A DNA stretch of 64,000 bases, taken from positions 754,501 to 818,500 of the forward strand of contig JAEMWC010000021.1 in assembly GCA_016490735.1 (NCBI GenBank), read 5' to 3'. This stretch comes from Pachyseris speciosa (Eukaryota; Cnidaria; Anthozoa; Scleractinia; Pachyseridae). Within the stretch, counting starts at the first letter, position 1, and each line of letters starts with the position of its first letter. A model generated the notes under the pieces. That model had not been told where the DNA came from. It saw only the letters and a list, made by a program, of their open reading frames with translations, and did no database searches. Shown here piece by piece: positions 43,142-54,231 of this stretch. The position numbers and the translations under genes were made by a program.

Positions 43142-46100
43142 TCAATCGTGTACGTCTCCATATTCAAACACCAATCCGGATCCGGCCATTTTTTCTGCAT
43201 ACAGTGCATCAAGTCGCTCGCTTTGTTCTTCAGAGAAGAAGTTTCGCCAATCTCCCACTTGACCTTTGCGAAGGAACTTTCCCCGAAAGTTCGCTAACCG
43301 GTGATAATTGGCATTCCCCTCCTTCATGGCAGAAAATGATGTTTGCTCGGCGATGCGTTGCACGGTTTCCCGAGGAAGTTCTTTTCCAAGAAAATTGGCG
43401 ATTTTCTCGATGGTACCAGGCAAATCCTAAATTTGGTAGAAAAAAGATCTGATGAATAACTAAATACAGTTCTGATATAAAGTGCCTTAACAGGCTGAAC
43501 TACACAACACTAGACTGGTCCTTCCCTTCAGCTTGATAGGTCGTTTTGATATCAACTTATAGGGAACCTCCACTCTCACGAAAATATTCACGCTAATTGT
43601 TGGAAATAATCACTAGCTTCCAAATTTTGTATTGAAACGTGGATATAACATTTAAGTGTACAAAAAAATCGATCACATTATCAGTTCTCCGTTTTGAAGA
43701 AATGTCAGGGAAAGCTTGACTGTCTAATCCGCGAAATGCTTTTCATCCGTGAGAAGAAACCGAAGTTGAACACACAATCAGACTCAATTCGCGCGAAAGT
43801 ATTTGTTTAGAACATTTCATCGCGCGCGCACTAATTCGTTGGCTGACGTTACAAACAACCACTTAATTTAAACCTGAAACGACCGTTACATTTATCACTC
43901 GAAACGTCGTGTAATATCGCTCATTTTTGTAATCAAATGTATTCCAAAAAGGTTTCTCCTTCGATCACATTATCGCCTATTTTCGTTTTCATATTTTCGG
44001 GGCGCAACCATTTTGGATTTGGTGACGTGTAATGGTTGCAGCTATTGTCAGGAAGCAAATGAAGCAGAAAATCCTGTGTTGAACAATAGGGCATATCAGG
44101 AAAATTAAAAGCGAAAAAAGACGATGATATCCATTTTTTTCGTACTCTTAAATGTTATATCCACATTTTACAACAAAATTTGAAATCTCATGTAATAATT
44201 ATTGCCTAGAATTTAACGTCAATTGATTGTAAGAGTGGAGGTTTCCTTTAATGCCCATACAATAAATCAATTAATGAAGAAAGAAGCAACAGGGGCGCTG
44301 TCGATCTCAAGTAAAAATCCTTTACTTGTAGGAAAATCAACTTCTCATTCGTGTCTTCGGGTTTTTTTTTTTTTTTTTTTTTTTTGCTTTACTTTGTTTA
44401 TGTGCGTGTTTCTTTTCTTTTAAACCACAGACGTGATGGTAATGCGTATCAGTGACCTTAGTGCCAACCGTTTTCCTACGACATGAGAAAACGGACTTCC
44501 GCTTTCGTTTTCCGTTTTCCCACTAGATTCGAACTGTTATGTTCGTTTTTCGTTTTCCCACAACTTTGGACAACGGAATTTCAAATGTTATTTTCGTTTT
44601 TCGTTTCACAAAAACGGAATGTAATGTAATTAGATGTCTAGGACCGAACATAATCTATTTTGAAGCACTCAGGGTTCTGACTGTTTTTTTGTTCTGGGTC
44701 ACACCCTTGAGGGTTGAAGGGATCAAACTCCAAAATATGAGGAGACTAGTGCAAGTGCGGGATTTGTTTAGGGTAAGCCCGGAACTGATAGAGGTGGCAG
44801 TGGCAGCCTGTTGTCAGAGAAAAACTCTTTTAAATGAAACAGAATTCAAAAGGGCCACGTCTATGATGACCAAGTCAACACCCAAAATTGACTCATGTGA
44901 GCCATTCTCCTTCAGATTGATGAAGGTGAAAGCCCAGGCCAAATAATAGGGATGACTGATCAATTTAGATTTTGAGATCAATTGAAGAGTGTTCTGTAAA
45001 AGGGACGTATATCGCTTTGAAAGATCTCTAAACTCATTATACTTTGGCTTATAAACTGGTAATGGTGTCAGAAATAAAGTTCGGCACTAATTTTGCGATT
45101 AGAAAGCTAGGATCCAAAGGATTAGCTCATGACTTAAACAAAAGGATGTGATACGTGGTTGATTTCGTTTGTTTTGAGTTGGTTCCGTTTTAGGCAAAAG
45201 TCATATGCTAATGTGCTGAATCCAGGCCTTCAAATCACAAAATAAGTGCAGAACTTCATTTCTGACACCATACCCAGTCTGTATGGCAAAGTAGAGAAAA
45301 ATTAATTTAAAGAGATTTGGATTTTAAGGCAAAAACGCGATATAAGCCCCTTTTGCGGAATACCCTTCAAATAGTCGCATAATTGCACACAATCTTCCAG
45401 TAAGCAATTTAATTTCTTCAAACATACATTCCCTAGTAAATACCTTTTTCATTTCCTCATACTTAAGAAACAAAATGTTTTCCTCATCCTTGTGTTTCCA
45501 CCAGCTCAATACATGATCAAACCATGATCCATAAAATACTGGTTGAAAAAGACAATAAAATCATTAAAAGGTGCAGACGTCTTAACCCATTGACTACCAG
45601 CTGTTTTTACGTTTTCGGAGTGATTTTTCCCCTATAAACGATGAACAGCAATTTGTGACTCTTTATTTGAAACTACCAGGGAAATGTGGTGCTGTCCTAA
45701 GGCATTGAAGGCTCAAGGTTTCTGAAAACCTCATTTTGACGTAGCTACTTTTTATCCGTGAAGCAACAACAATGGCCCAAGTTCGGTTTGCTTGCGATTT
45801 TTGCTAAGTTTACAGCCATTTTTCATCTTTAGGGGCTGCCTGATGAGCATCATTAAGCGTGACGGTAGCTAAGAGTCCACTTTCTCAAAGAATCGAGCAA
45901 GGTGATGTACTTTGTTGTCGAATTTGGCTTGTTACTCGACGAACTGGGAATTTGGCCGGTCGGACACTTAGTACCTTTGGGACTCGACTACTGATGAATT
46001 TCTCGACCTACCACCGCATATTTTGGAATTTGTGAGCACTGAAGATGACCACAAGCAGGAAATTTTGGCGGTAGGTCGAAGTGGCTGTAGACTTTAGACG

Positions 46101-48433
46101 TTAGTTCCCAGCATGCAACGCGCTCGAGATGTTGAAAATGTCGGAAAGGCCCGAATGCACTGGAACAAAAGGCTGTATCTATGCTCGGGAGAAGAATATG
46201 AACAAAAAAAGTCATTTCTAAGCTAGAACAAGGACTGAATTTCGTTATGATGGTTGAAGTTTGGTTTTTCGACGGTGATTTCCTTAAAAAACATGAAGGC
46301 AAAAAAGGGGCATTTTTGTGGTTTCTCTTTGACGTTAAAAACGGTCAGTTTCGTTCTTGTCCAAACTCAAAAGGCCATATTTGGTAAAAATCGCTACGTT
46401 TCTTGCGTTTATTGGATATCCAAATTTAAAGGACATTCCATTTCGTGCTCACAACTAACAGTTAAGGCAATATTCGTGCGATTGATAAAGTTGCAATGTT
46501 TTGAAGCATGGGAGTTCTTTACGGCCGGTTTTGGCCGGCACGAGTGCCAATGGGTTAAGAAGTGCATAAACAATGGTGCTGGGGCCCGTTTCTCGAAGCT
46601 CCCAGTAATTACTGGGCCTGTTAAGATCTGTTAAGCTGTTTTGTTTTCCATTCCTGATGGGAGTTTCAAAAGTTTGGAAAATTATACAGTTAAGTTAAAA
46701 TGAACTACATTAGAGGTCAGAACACACTCTACTTTTCTTGATATTTTAATTAAACAATACGGTTTCGGGCTTGTGAAGTTACAGGAAAGTTTCGAGAAAC
46801 AGGCTCCTGGTTTCATAAGCTTTGACCACTCCCGTGGCCTGATATAATTAATCTATATACATTTTTATTTATTTATTTATTTACTTTCTTCCAGTAATAA
46901 GGTAATTAAATCAGCATTTATTAAAACTCTCTTCTTAAAACATACCTTCTCCTTTACAATACGACTCAAAGAACTCATCCCAGGTGGGCTCTGGTTGTGG
47001 GCGAAACAAACTTGCGAGACGATGATGATACCATGACACAGCAGTATCCTTGGGATTACGCATGACATAGATATGGTGTGGCTTGGTAGCCTGGTCACTG
47101 GGCTTAGGGACCAGGTCATAAGTAAGATGAGTCTTAAAGACGCGGGGTGATGGGAAGCCTTCAAACAACTTCTCAATCATGTCAGGTGTTCTTGCTTTGT
47201 ATGGGAACTCTGGGAAGGGAATAATCATTCCATCTATCCAGGGGGTTCTAATGTCCAATTGGCGATGATCAATTTTTCCATCGTGTACTATCTGCCAAAC
47301 AATTTCTTGAGTCCATGTTGTTCCTGTAGGATACAATGGGAATTTGAATACGTACTAGGATATTGTTATCTTAGCCATTCATTCATTTGACCTGGAACTC
47401 TCACATGCTCTTGATTGATTTTGAACCTGCACCAATTTTTCATTGGAGTCGATGAGATATTTCCCAATGACATCGTTTGGCCCCAGACTCTTGAGTGGGG
47501 GCACTCCCTTGTTTTGCCTTTAACAGGTATGTGCCGCCCAACAGGGTATGATATTCAGGGTCTCGAATATTATTCAATAAACAATATAAATTATGCAATT
47601 TCACTATTTAGCATCTTGAACAGCTAGGGTGTCTTTTTGGATCAGAAGCATTGAACTGAATGTGAAGGTTGGAGTTGCATGGTCTACATGTGTGGTACTA
47701 ACAACAATCTTTTATCAAATTTATGCTTTCAGTTATAAAAAATTGCAGGACGTGAAATGTAATACAATGATCAGAAACATGTCTCTTGTCTTAAACAGGG
47801 TAGCAAAATGAGCAGGGACTGAGGGCTTGACGGCCTTGGCGGTGCAGTGCCCCACCGAAACTTTAAAAGCCTCCTTACCCCCTCCCCCACCAGGGGAAAT
47901 TACATATCAACCCCTAATGGACTCTTTTGAACTCTTGTGCTTGTTTGGCCCAAATGCTGAGATTTGAGAAAAACTCTTGCACAATTCTCATCAGTCAACT
48001 CTCAGCCACTCTAAACTTCATGCAATCCCATTTGGCCCAAGCTTTAGCCACCTGCAATTCAACTTAGGCCCAGGACAACCATGTGGGTAGTTCACATTGA
48101 TCATCCACAATACAGTCAAACCTCCCATACCTTTGTGCATATCTAAGTTCCTTCTTTGTGGTTTTGATAACTAAGAAGTGATTCAATGTATACGTAATGT
48201 TATTATTGTTTAACATTTGATTTCATAATATTGGTTAATTAAAAAGTAGGTTAAGAGCAATATAATTTTGCTTCATTAATGTTACAGTTGTCCTTACCAG
48301 CCTTTGGATATGATGAGATATAAATGTCATCTTGCCTGGCTAATAACCTTGGAAATGTGTCGATCATTTCCTGAGTTGCACCTGGATACCATTGTATCCC
48401 GTAAATCACTGGCCCAAGATTAGTATTCACCAT
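43142..48433 (-). CDS. Cytosolic sulfotransferase, four exons, 297 aa
   Basis: Transfers sulfate from PAPS to hydroxyl or amine groups of small molecules in the cytosol. Exons on -: 48433-48298, 47323-46946, 45538-45444 and 43426-43142. All have GT-AG borders and agreeing phases (1, 1, 0), totalling 894 nt, the usual length for the SULT family. Residues 42-49 'YPKAGTTW' form the 5'-phosphosulfate loop; K109-T-H111 includes the expected catalytic histidine. R134 and S142 in 'RNPKDTAVSW' bind the 3'-phosphate. 'VFYGSWFDHVLSWW' (172-185) and the C-terminal 'RKGQVGDW' (256-263) complete the signature set. The start is fixed by an in-frame TGA two codons upstream; a possible 5' UTR exon acceptor lies near 48465. 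Every key motif is intact, so the gene should be functional. Substrate cannot be deduced. Introns 2 and 3 are full of MITEs and foldbacks. Confidence 0.96.
43561..44248. mobile_element. MITE in sulfotransferase intron 3, about 120-bp inverted ends
   Basis: GGGAACCTCCACTCTCACG at the left matches inverted GGAAACCTCCACTCTTAC at the right; similarity continues through AATAATCACTAG/AATAATTATTGC and ATATAACATTTAAG. The interior shows ATATCGC and GCGCGCG-like patches. Target duplication not resolved. Confidence 0.8.
44470..44630. repeat. CGTTTTTCGTTTTCC-type short repeats
   Basis: ACGGA plus TTTTCGTTTT(C/T)CGTTT modules recur about four times; low-complexity, intronic. Confidence 0.6.
44990..45360. 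mobile_element. Foldback in sulfotransferase intron 3
   Basis: The left arm (44990-45115: GTATATCGC, ATGGTGTCAGAAATAAAGTT, GCACTAATTTTG) is the inverted, diverged match of the right arm (45225-45360). Confidence 0.75.
45586..46554. mobile_element. TTAA-flanked element with CCCATTG ends
   Basis: CCCATTGACTACCAG at the left and CCCATTGGCACTCGTGCC (inverted) at the right, flanked by TTAA (45582-45585, 46555-46558). The TTAA duplication fits piggyBac or Kolobok. It begins only 47 bp from the exon 3 splice acceptor. A solo end is at 18172-18211. Confidence 0.75.
46582..46807. mobile_element. MITE with CTG target duplication
   Basis: GGGCCCGTTTCTCGAA and inverted GAGCCTGTTTCTCGAA, flanked by CTG (46579-46581, 46808-46810). 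In sulfotransferase intron 2. Confidence 0.75.
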
Positions 48434-48699
48434 CCTTCATATAGCCATGGTCAACTCTGCAAAATAGTTTTTTTTTATATATTTAAGAGGAACAGGAGCT
48501 GAACCTTAAGCTTGTTCCCATGCCTTTTCAATTTCTTAAAAGCAATTGCCCTGGGAATGATGCTCGAGCAGGCAAGTAAAAGCAGGGAGTGATTGATCGA
48601 TCAGTTTAAATTAATTAGCAGCAAGGGGATTCAGCCTAAAAGGACAGCACCCTCCCCCACCCAACCCTCCCCCTATGATACCCTTTTCCTGAACCTCAG

Positions 48700-48872
48700 A
48701 GAAAAGTGATTGACTCATATTTTACTAGCTTAACCAAGAGGACATCCTGGCCGAAATGGTCAATAAATGATGGAGGTAGGCCTGTCTGACGATGCACGTG
48801 TGACTGTGATTTGATTTGAGATTTGTAATTAGTAGGCGAAGAGCCACCTTGTGGAAGTACTACTAATAAATC

Positions 48873-48911
<39 letters not shown>
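48700..48911 (+). mobile_element. Retroelement 3' end with (ATT)n tail
   Basis: A segment ending GGAAGTACTACTAATAAATC followed by about fifteen ATT units (48876-48911) looks like the 3' UTR and tail of a non-LTR element. Confidence 0.6.
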
Positions 48912-48913
<2 letters not shown>

Positions 48914-49089
48914 ATCACATTATGCTGGTTGATTTTATACATGTATGTTTACTATAATTTGCAACAGTTGATATCACTTTGAGTAAATCTGATTGAGATG
49001 ATATGAAATGTAAAATAAGCTTTTGTAACATTGTATTATAACAACTCTAGTTCATCTCTTTGCATCATTAATATATAGATCTATCTTCC

Positions 49090-49310
49090 TTCTCCTTTCC
49101 TTTTCTTTCCTTTTCTCATTTACAGCACTGTATCTCTTCCTACTGAATTACCTTATGTCTTCCTCTGCCCGCCTCGATTAGCCAAGCTATATGTGAACAG
49201 AGGAAGTTGGTATGTGTGCTTATGTACATTTTTTTATTTAATTTGTAACTGTATATTAGGCAATTCAATACACATTGACTTCACTTGACTTGAATGCTTC
49301 ATGAAATGCT
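49090..49310 (+). mobile_element. Possible retroelement 3' end
   Basis: TGTCTTCCTCTGCCCGCCTC followed by GATTAGCCAAGCTAT, GTGAACAGAGG and a tail with CTTCACTTGACTTGAATG; this resembles a LINE 3' UTR. No ORF. Confidence 0.4.
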
Positions 49311-49356
49311 GAATTTGGTATCTCTTGACCCCAAAGTGTAATATACTGTAAACCAG

Positions 49357-49500
49357 GGCCTGGTCATTCAAAAGCCGATTAACTTAAACCAGGATTAGTG
49401 TCCTTTGTCAGGATGTGACATTGTCTACAGTAATGTAACATTTTGCAGAATATTAGCGTTGTTCAACAACGTTTGTGAATTTCACAATTTCTTAGCCATG
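49357..49500 (+). mobile_element. MITE family GGCCCGGTTGTTCGAAAG, partial copy
   Basis: Left end GGCCTGGTCATTCAAAAGCC preceded by CAG; the inner TTTTGCAGAATATTAGCGTT matches the complete copies. Right end absent. Confidence 0.7.
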
Positions 49501-49559
49501 TTTTTTAGTTCTAACGGCTTCTGCTAATATAATAGTATACTTGATCCCATAAAAAATCC

Positions 49560-49720
49560 CGAGGGGGGGTGTACTCCCTTATTTGGGCTATATAGGTATG
49601 TGCGGCCCCAAAGGTTATGGTTTTTTAGCCATTTTGGTCTGAAATAGAGCATCAATTTTGACCATTTTGGTCTGGAATAGGGTATGGTTTGTGCACTCTA
49701 AGTCTTGAAACAATAAGTAT
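49560..49720 (+). repeat. Partial copy of the GGTACTCCC element
   Basis: TGTACTCCCTTATTTGGGCT, TATAGGTATGTGCGGCC and TTTTGGTCTGAAATAG match the right part of 40361-41093 in reverse. Confidence 0.75.
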
Positions 49721-50324
49721 ATTTTTGGAAGAAGCTACTTCATCATCATTAGGCAATAACACCATCAACAAAAGTCCTTTTTTGCCTTTTTATTAATATG
49801 TTAAATATGTAAAAATAATGCATTCACGTAAAAATATTGGCATCACGGATAATTCCCAAAATTCCTTCACGTTCACGCAAAATTGAGTAATTCACGTTTC
49901 ACATTAAATTGAAAAACAAATTCACGGATTAATCATCGAGTAACCAGTTATGGCTGTTTACGCTCCAAAGGTAGCTCATTCTACTTGTAATCTCAATGTC
50001 CCTGGGTATGAGAGGACTTTTAATGGCTCTTTGCAGACGATTTTCCAAACAAAAGCTAGGGTATGAGCAATATCCCATAATGATGCTAAGGCTTAAGCTT
50101 CATGCTGCAGACTTTGAAGGTTGTGAACCACTCGGCTGATACTAGGTGATTGATGACTTAGTACAGTACCAAGCATTAAAAAAATTCATAGCATCAAGAA
50201 TAGTGCGGGGCTGTCACGGAGACTATCACTGTTGCCAACAATCTTATACAATTTTTCAGTGTATACTAAAACAGTGGATAGTGTTTTCCATGCGAAATGA
50301 TTGGCTACTCAAACTCGGGATAGT

Positions 50325-50440
50325 TATTAACAACTATTCACCGAAGTGAAGGTGGCTAGTGGTGGATATTTACTGAGCCGTGAAGCGGCGTGGTAAATAT
50401 CCACCACTATCGCCACCGACACTGAGGTGAATAGTTGTTT
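50325..50440. repeat. Hairpin-forming inverted repeat
   Basis: AACAACTATTCACC, GGTGGC and GTGGTGGATATTTAC are repeated inverted around a GAGCCGTGAAGCGGCG centre. A single arm (GCCACCGACACTGAGGTGAA) recurs at 51388-51412. Confidence 0.85.
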
Positions 50441-50614
50441 TTGTACATACTAAAACAGTGAGATAATATACACCACAAAAAATGGATTTTAATTCATATA
50501 TTCCAGCAACTAATAATTATTTGCAATATTTTCCCACGCGCAAAGGACTGAAACAACAAACCGCCCATTTTTTCGCTGACAGATAAAATTCATGAAGACA
50601 TTTGTTTAGTTCTG

Positions 50615-50851
50615 GGCCCAGTTGTTCGAAAGCCGATTACCTTAATCCAGGATTAGGGTGTACTTTGGTTGCAGTTTTTAACTTTTGGATCAAAGTTTCT
50701 TTTGCTGCTTTTTGTTTTCCAGGATTAAAGTTCTCTAATCTAAACCTTTGCAGGTCGTCAGCGTTTAACAACGTCTGTGGATAGAGAAATTAACTCCTTG
50801 GTTAAGTTTTAATCTTGGATTAGGGTTAATCGGCTTTCGAACAACCGGGCC
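50615..50851. mobile_element. MITE family GGCCCGGTTGTTCGAAAG, complete copy 1
   Basis: Inverted ends GGCCCAGTTGTTCGAAAGCC and GGCCCGGTTGTTCGAAAGCC, continuing GATTA, flanked by CTG (50612-50614, 50852-50854). 237 bp, no ORF. Confidence 0.9.
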
Positions 50852-51030
50852 CTGGTGGTTACATTCACATCTCAGGGAGTTGCAAACTCTCTCTGTATTT
50901 GAAACCATTCTGTAAAATAAAGATATCATTCAACTTTGGTTTTCAAGTGAACAAGCTAAGTGAGGTTACCCAAGATTAATTTGCATTTGTAAACAAATCT
51001 TTCTCATTGGTTTTTATCGATAAACTCCAG

Positions 51031-51264
51031 GGCCCGGTTGTTCGAAAGCCGATTATCTTAATCCTGGATTAGCGTAAACTTTGGTTGCAGTTTTTAACTT
51101 TTGGATCCAAATTTCTCTTGCTGCTTTTTGCTTTTCAGGATTGAAGTTCTCTAATCTAAAATTTTGCAGAATATCAGCGTTGAACAACGTCTGTGGTTAG
51201 ACAAATAAACTCCTTGGTTAAGTTTTAATCTTGGATTAGGGTTAATCGGCTTTCGAACCGGGCC
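51031..51264. mobile_element. MITE family GGCCCGGTTGTTCGAAAG, complete copy 2
   Basis: Ends as in copy 1, with a short deletion in the right end (CTTTCGAACCGGGCC). Flanked by CAG (51028-51030, 51265-51267). About 85-90 percent like copy 1 by eye. Confidence 0.9.
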
Positions 51265-51418
51265 CAGGTTAAAAACATAAACCATTTCCTTTAACACGGC
51301 CAAACCAAATTTAGTCGCTTTCTTTGTGTTTTCAGGGACTGCTTTGTCGTTACTTTGCAATTTGATCGTTCGCGCGTGAAAAAAGCCACCGACACTGAGG
51401 TGAATAGTTGTTTTAGTA

Positions 51419-53580
51419 GGGAGAGTTGAAAACACTGACCCCCACTCCGTGGGCTACCCCACGGAGTACTCCACGGACTACCCTATGGACTACTCCGTGG
51501 ACTACCCCTCTTATGGTAAAACAACAATTACTTTTAGGCTTAAAAAAAGATACAAAAGACGTACTTGCGTCAGTCGCCATCTTAGTTACTGTCATTTTAC
51601 TCAGCGGGTTTACCTAAAAGAGAGAATGCTGAATCCAGAATCCGGAATCCGGAATCGAGACTCAACTGGAAGGAACAAACCAAGTCCCAGACTAAGACTC
51701 CACTCCTGTTACCTACCTCCCCCTGTAAGACATCTACCGTCTTTTTCGGATCTTTTATTCCTCTTATTAATTTCATGGATTATTTATTTTAGCGCTATTT
51801 CAAGTCTTTGTGCTCATGATGTTTTTAAAAATTATTGTTTCCATGCTCCGGAAATGACCCTCAGTTATCAAACTAACTGTTGATACTGAATACAGTGGCG
51901 AATGCTATTAAAATCATGCTTCGGGTGCACATTTTGTGTCGCTAAAAGTAGTTGGTTGAATAGTTGACAACCTGTCAATCGCATATGAGCAGAAACGAAT
52001 AAATTTACCTGAAAAAGCGAAACTAAGTATTCTTAATTGTTTTAATAACGAGCAACTTTTGAGAAACCTTTTGATCTTTGATCAACTTTTTGAAAACGAC
52101 AAGCAATTTTCAAGCAACTTTTAGCAAAATCTCAAGCACCTTTTTGATCATTTACTGGCACTGAACTTGTAGATGACCGTTCCAGTGGTACTCGATGTCC
52201 AAGATAAATCTCCCTATGAAGCTTTGTGCCTGTCATCATCATCATCATCATCCCCTTATTTCAATAATTTAAAAATTACAATTTAGAGAAATGCACAACT
52301 CGCATGTAGCACAGCTAATCGAGGTGGGTTGTGTAACTTACGATCAAATTCGATCAAAACGCCACCACTCGTATACATCTCTCGCTTCTAGCGGGCTTCG
52401 ACAAAACAATGATCCCCCATTTACTGATCCCACACTGATCCCTTACTGATGCCCTTACTGATCCCCCTTCTGATCCCCTATAAAATTCACAGGAAAAAGG
52501 TAAACAACAAAATAATAAATAATAAATTCTGGCTTACGTCAGAGTTCAAAGATGGTGGAAACTTGGTCCGATGGAGGACCTACTTTAGATAAACTTGTTT
52601 CACCATCATTACAAGTACCCCAGCTCTCTTCTACGATAAACGAGCGCAAAATCAATTGAAGCATCATCAAGTATGTTATCCATGTGTGCAAAAAGCCACG
52701 ATAACGGCAACAACGAAGACAGAAAGAGACGAAAACAGTTCGACGGTAAGCATACAGGGAGTGACACTGCAACTGGATGTTGATTGGATCGACTTCCGGT
52801 TTGTTATGTCGCTCGCTTGACACTTGTGTTTATTTTCCAACCAAATTTTTCCTTGAACTTTATTCAGCCTCAAATCCTTTTTTTTTTTACTTTGTTGTTT
52901 TACTTTTACCAGTGAATTTTATAGAGGATCAGTAGGGGGATCAGTAAGGGGATTAGTAGGGGATCAGTGGGAGATCAGTAAACAGGGATCAGTGTTTTGT
53001 CGAAGCCCCGCTCCCAGCTTGTTCGAAGTACCAGGATCCTTACTCACAAGGCAATCAACTTGCGAATGTTACAGAGAAAATGAAAACTAAAAATTATAAA
53101 CATCTTACTTTTATTTACATTATTGTATAGCCAAACAACTTGCCTAGCAAGTGAATTACGTGTTTCATACAAGATGGTGCTAGCCGAGTTACCTACGGTA
53201 TAATTATACAAAACAGGAGCAGTCAACTTAGGAGACAGGCGAAACACAGTGACGGTAGTAGAGTTCGATCATTTGCAGAAACATTTGGTTTCAAATATTG
53301 TCCTCAATCCGAGGTCTTTCTAATTTTCTAGATTCCGGAGTCCCGAGTCCGGATTCCGGATTCAATCTTTTAGGTAAACCCACCGAGTAAAATGGCGGTA
53401 ACCAAGATGGCGACTGACGCAATTACGTCTTTTGTCTAAAAGTGATTTTTGTTCCACCATAAGAGGGGTAGTCCGCGGAGTAGTCCATAGGGTAGTCCGT
53501 GGAGTACTCCGTGGGGTAGTCCACGGAGTGGGGGTCAGTGGGTAGTCCACGGAGCGGGGGTCAGTGTTTTCAACTCTCCC
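51419..53580. mobile_element. Foldback element, family A (CTCCGTGGACTAC arrays), 9-bp duplication
   Basis: About 245-bp inverted arms (51419-51665 and 53325-53580) begin GGGAGAGTTGAAAACACTGA and consist largely of direct repeats of ACTCCGTGGACTACCC-like units. The right arm has one extra module with a second GGGGGTCAGTG. Perfect 9-bp target duplication GTTTTAGTA at 51410-51418 and 53581-53589. Long arms and 9 bp fit Mutator-like or Foldback elements. It contains the family C element at 52393-53008. No transposase seen. Confidence 0.92.
52393..53008. mobile_element. Foldback element, family C (GGGATCAGTAA arrays), nested in A
   Basis: Inverted arms of about 100 bp begin GGGCTTCGACAAAACA(C/A)TGATCCC, followed by four to five TTACTGATCCCC-like units, and end at TAAAATTCAC. 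Target duplication CGCTTCTAGC (52383-52392) and CGCTCCCAGC (53009-53018), 8 of 10 identical. The interior has no convincing gene. Confidence 0.88.
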
Positions 53581-54231
53581 GTTTTAGTATATGCTAAAAA
53601 ATTAAGTCACACAAAACAAGATCGTTCACGAATCAAGTCTTCGTTAACGTGTCACGCTTAATTCAAAAATCGCTTTCACGCTCGCGTGAAAATGGACTAA
53701 CGACACGGTCAATCACGAATAAATAAAAACTTAATATACATCACGTCTCACAAGGAAAAAATGGGTGACCCGAAAACACTGACCCCCGGTCCATGGACCC
53801 CACCACTGACCGGGTCCATGAACTACTTTATGGTCCGATCATGGACTACCCCTACTGACCCCCCCAAAAAACCAACGGTAACAAAAAACGGCAACTAGAG
53901 ATTTCGTTTACTTACCGTTTGTCTGGATAGGCCACTCGCGTGGGCGAAATCTTGACTATTACGCTGCGCAAATATTGCTGCCTCCTTCACTTCAATCGCG
54001 ATGTATGGAGGACCGAAGTACTTCGAAATATTGCCAACTTGCAAATGGGGTTGAGAGCTGAAAAAGAGCACGACCGATTTAAACTTGGTTACCGTCCTTT
54101 CTGTCCGTGAAAATCACTTATTTACCTCCTTCATTTTTGTTCGGCTCATTCCCCCGCTGGTTCATTATCTCGTGCCAGGCTACCCAAAATAGTGCTCCTT
54201 CGGCAAAGAAAGATATGCCAATGTCCATTCT

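Noticed and set aside
45831..45870. CTGATGAG at 45839-45846 as a hammerhead
   Set aside because: No stem II and no GAAA follow at a usable distance.
51426..51617. Thr/Pro-rich frames in the foldback arms (also 53362-53550)
   Set aside because: They are translations of the CTCCGTGGACTAC array and its inverse.
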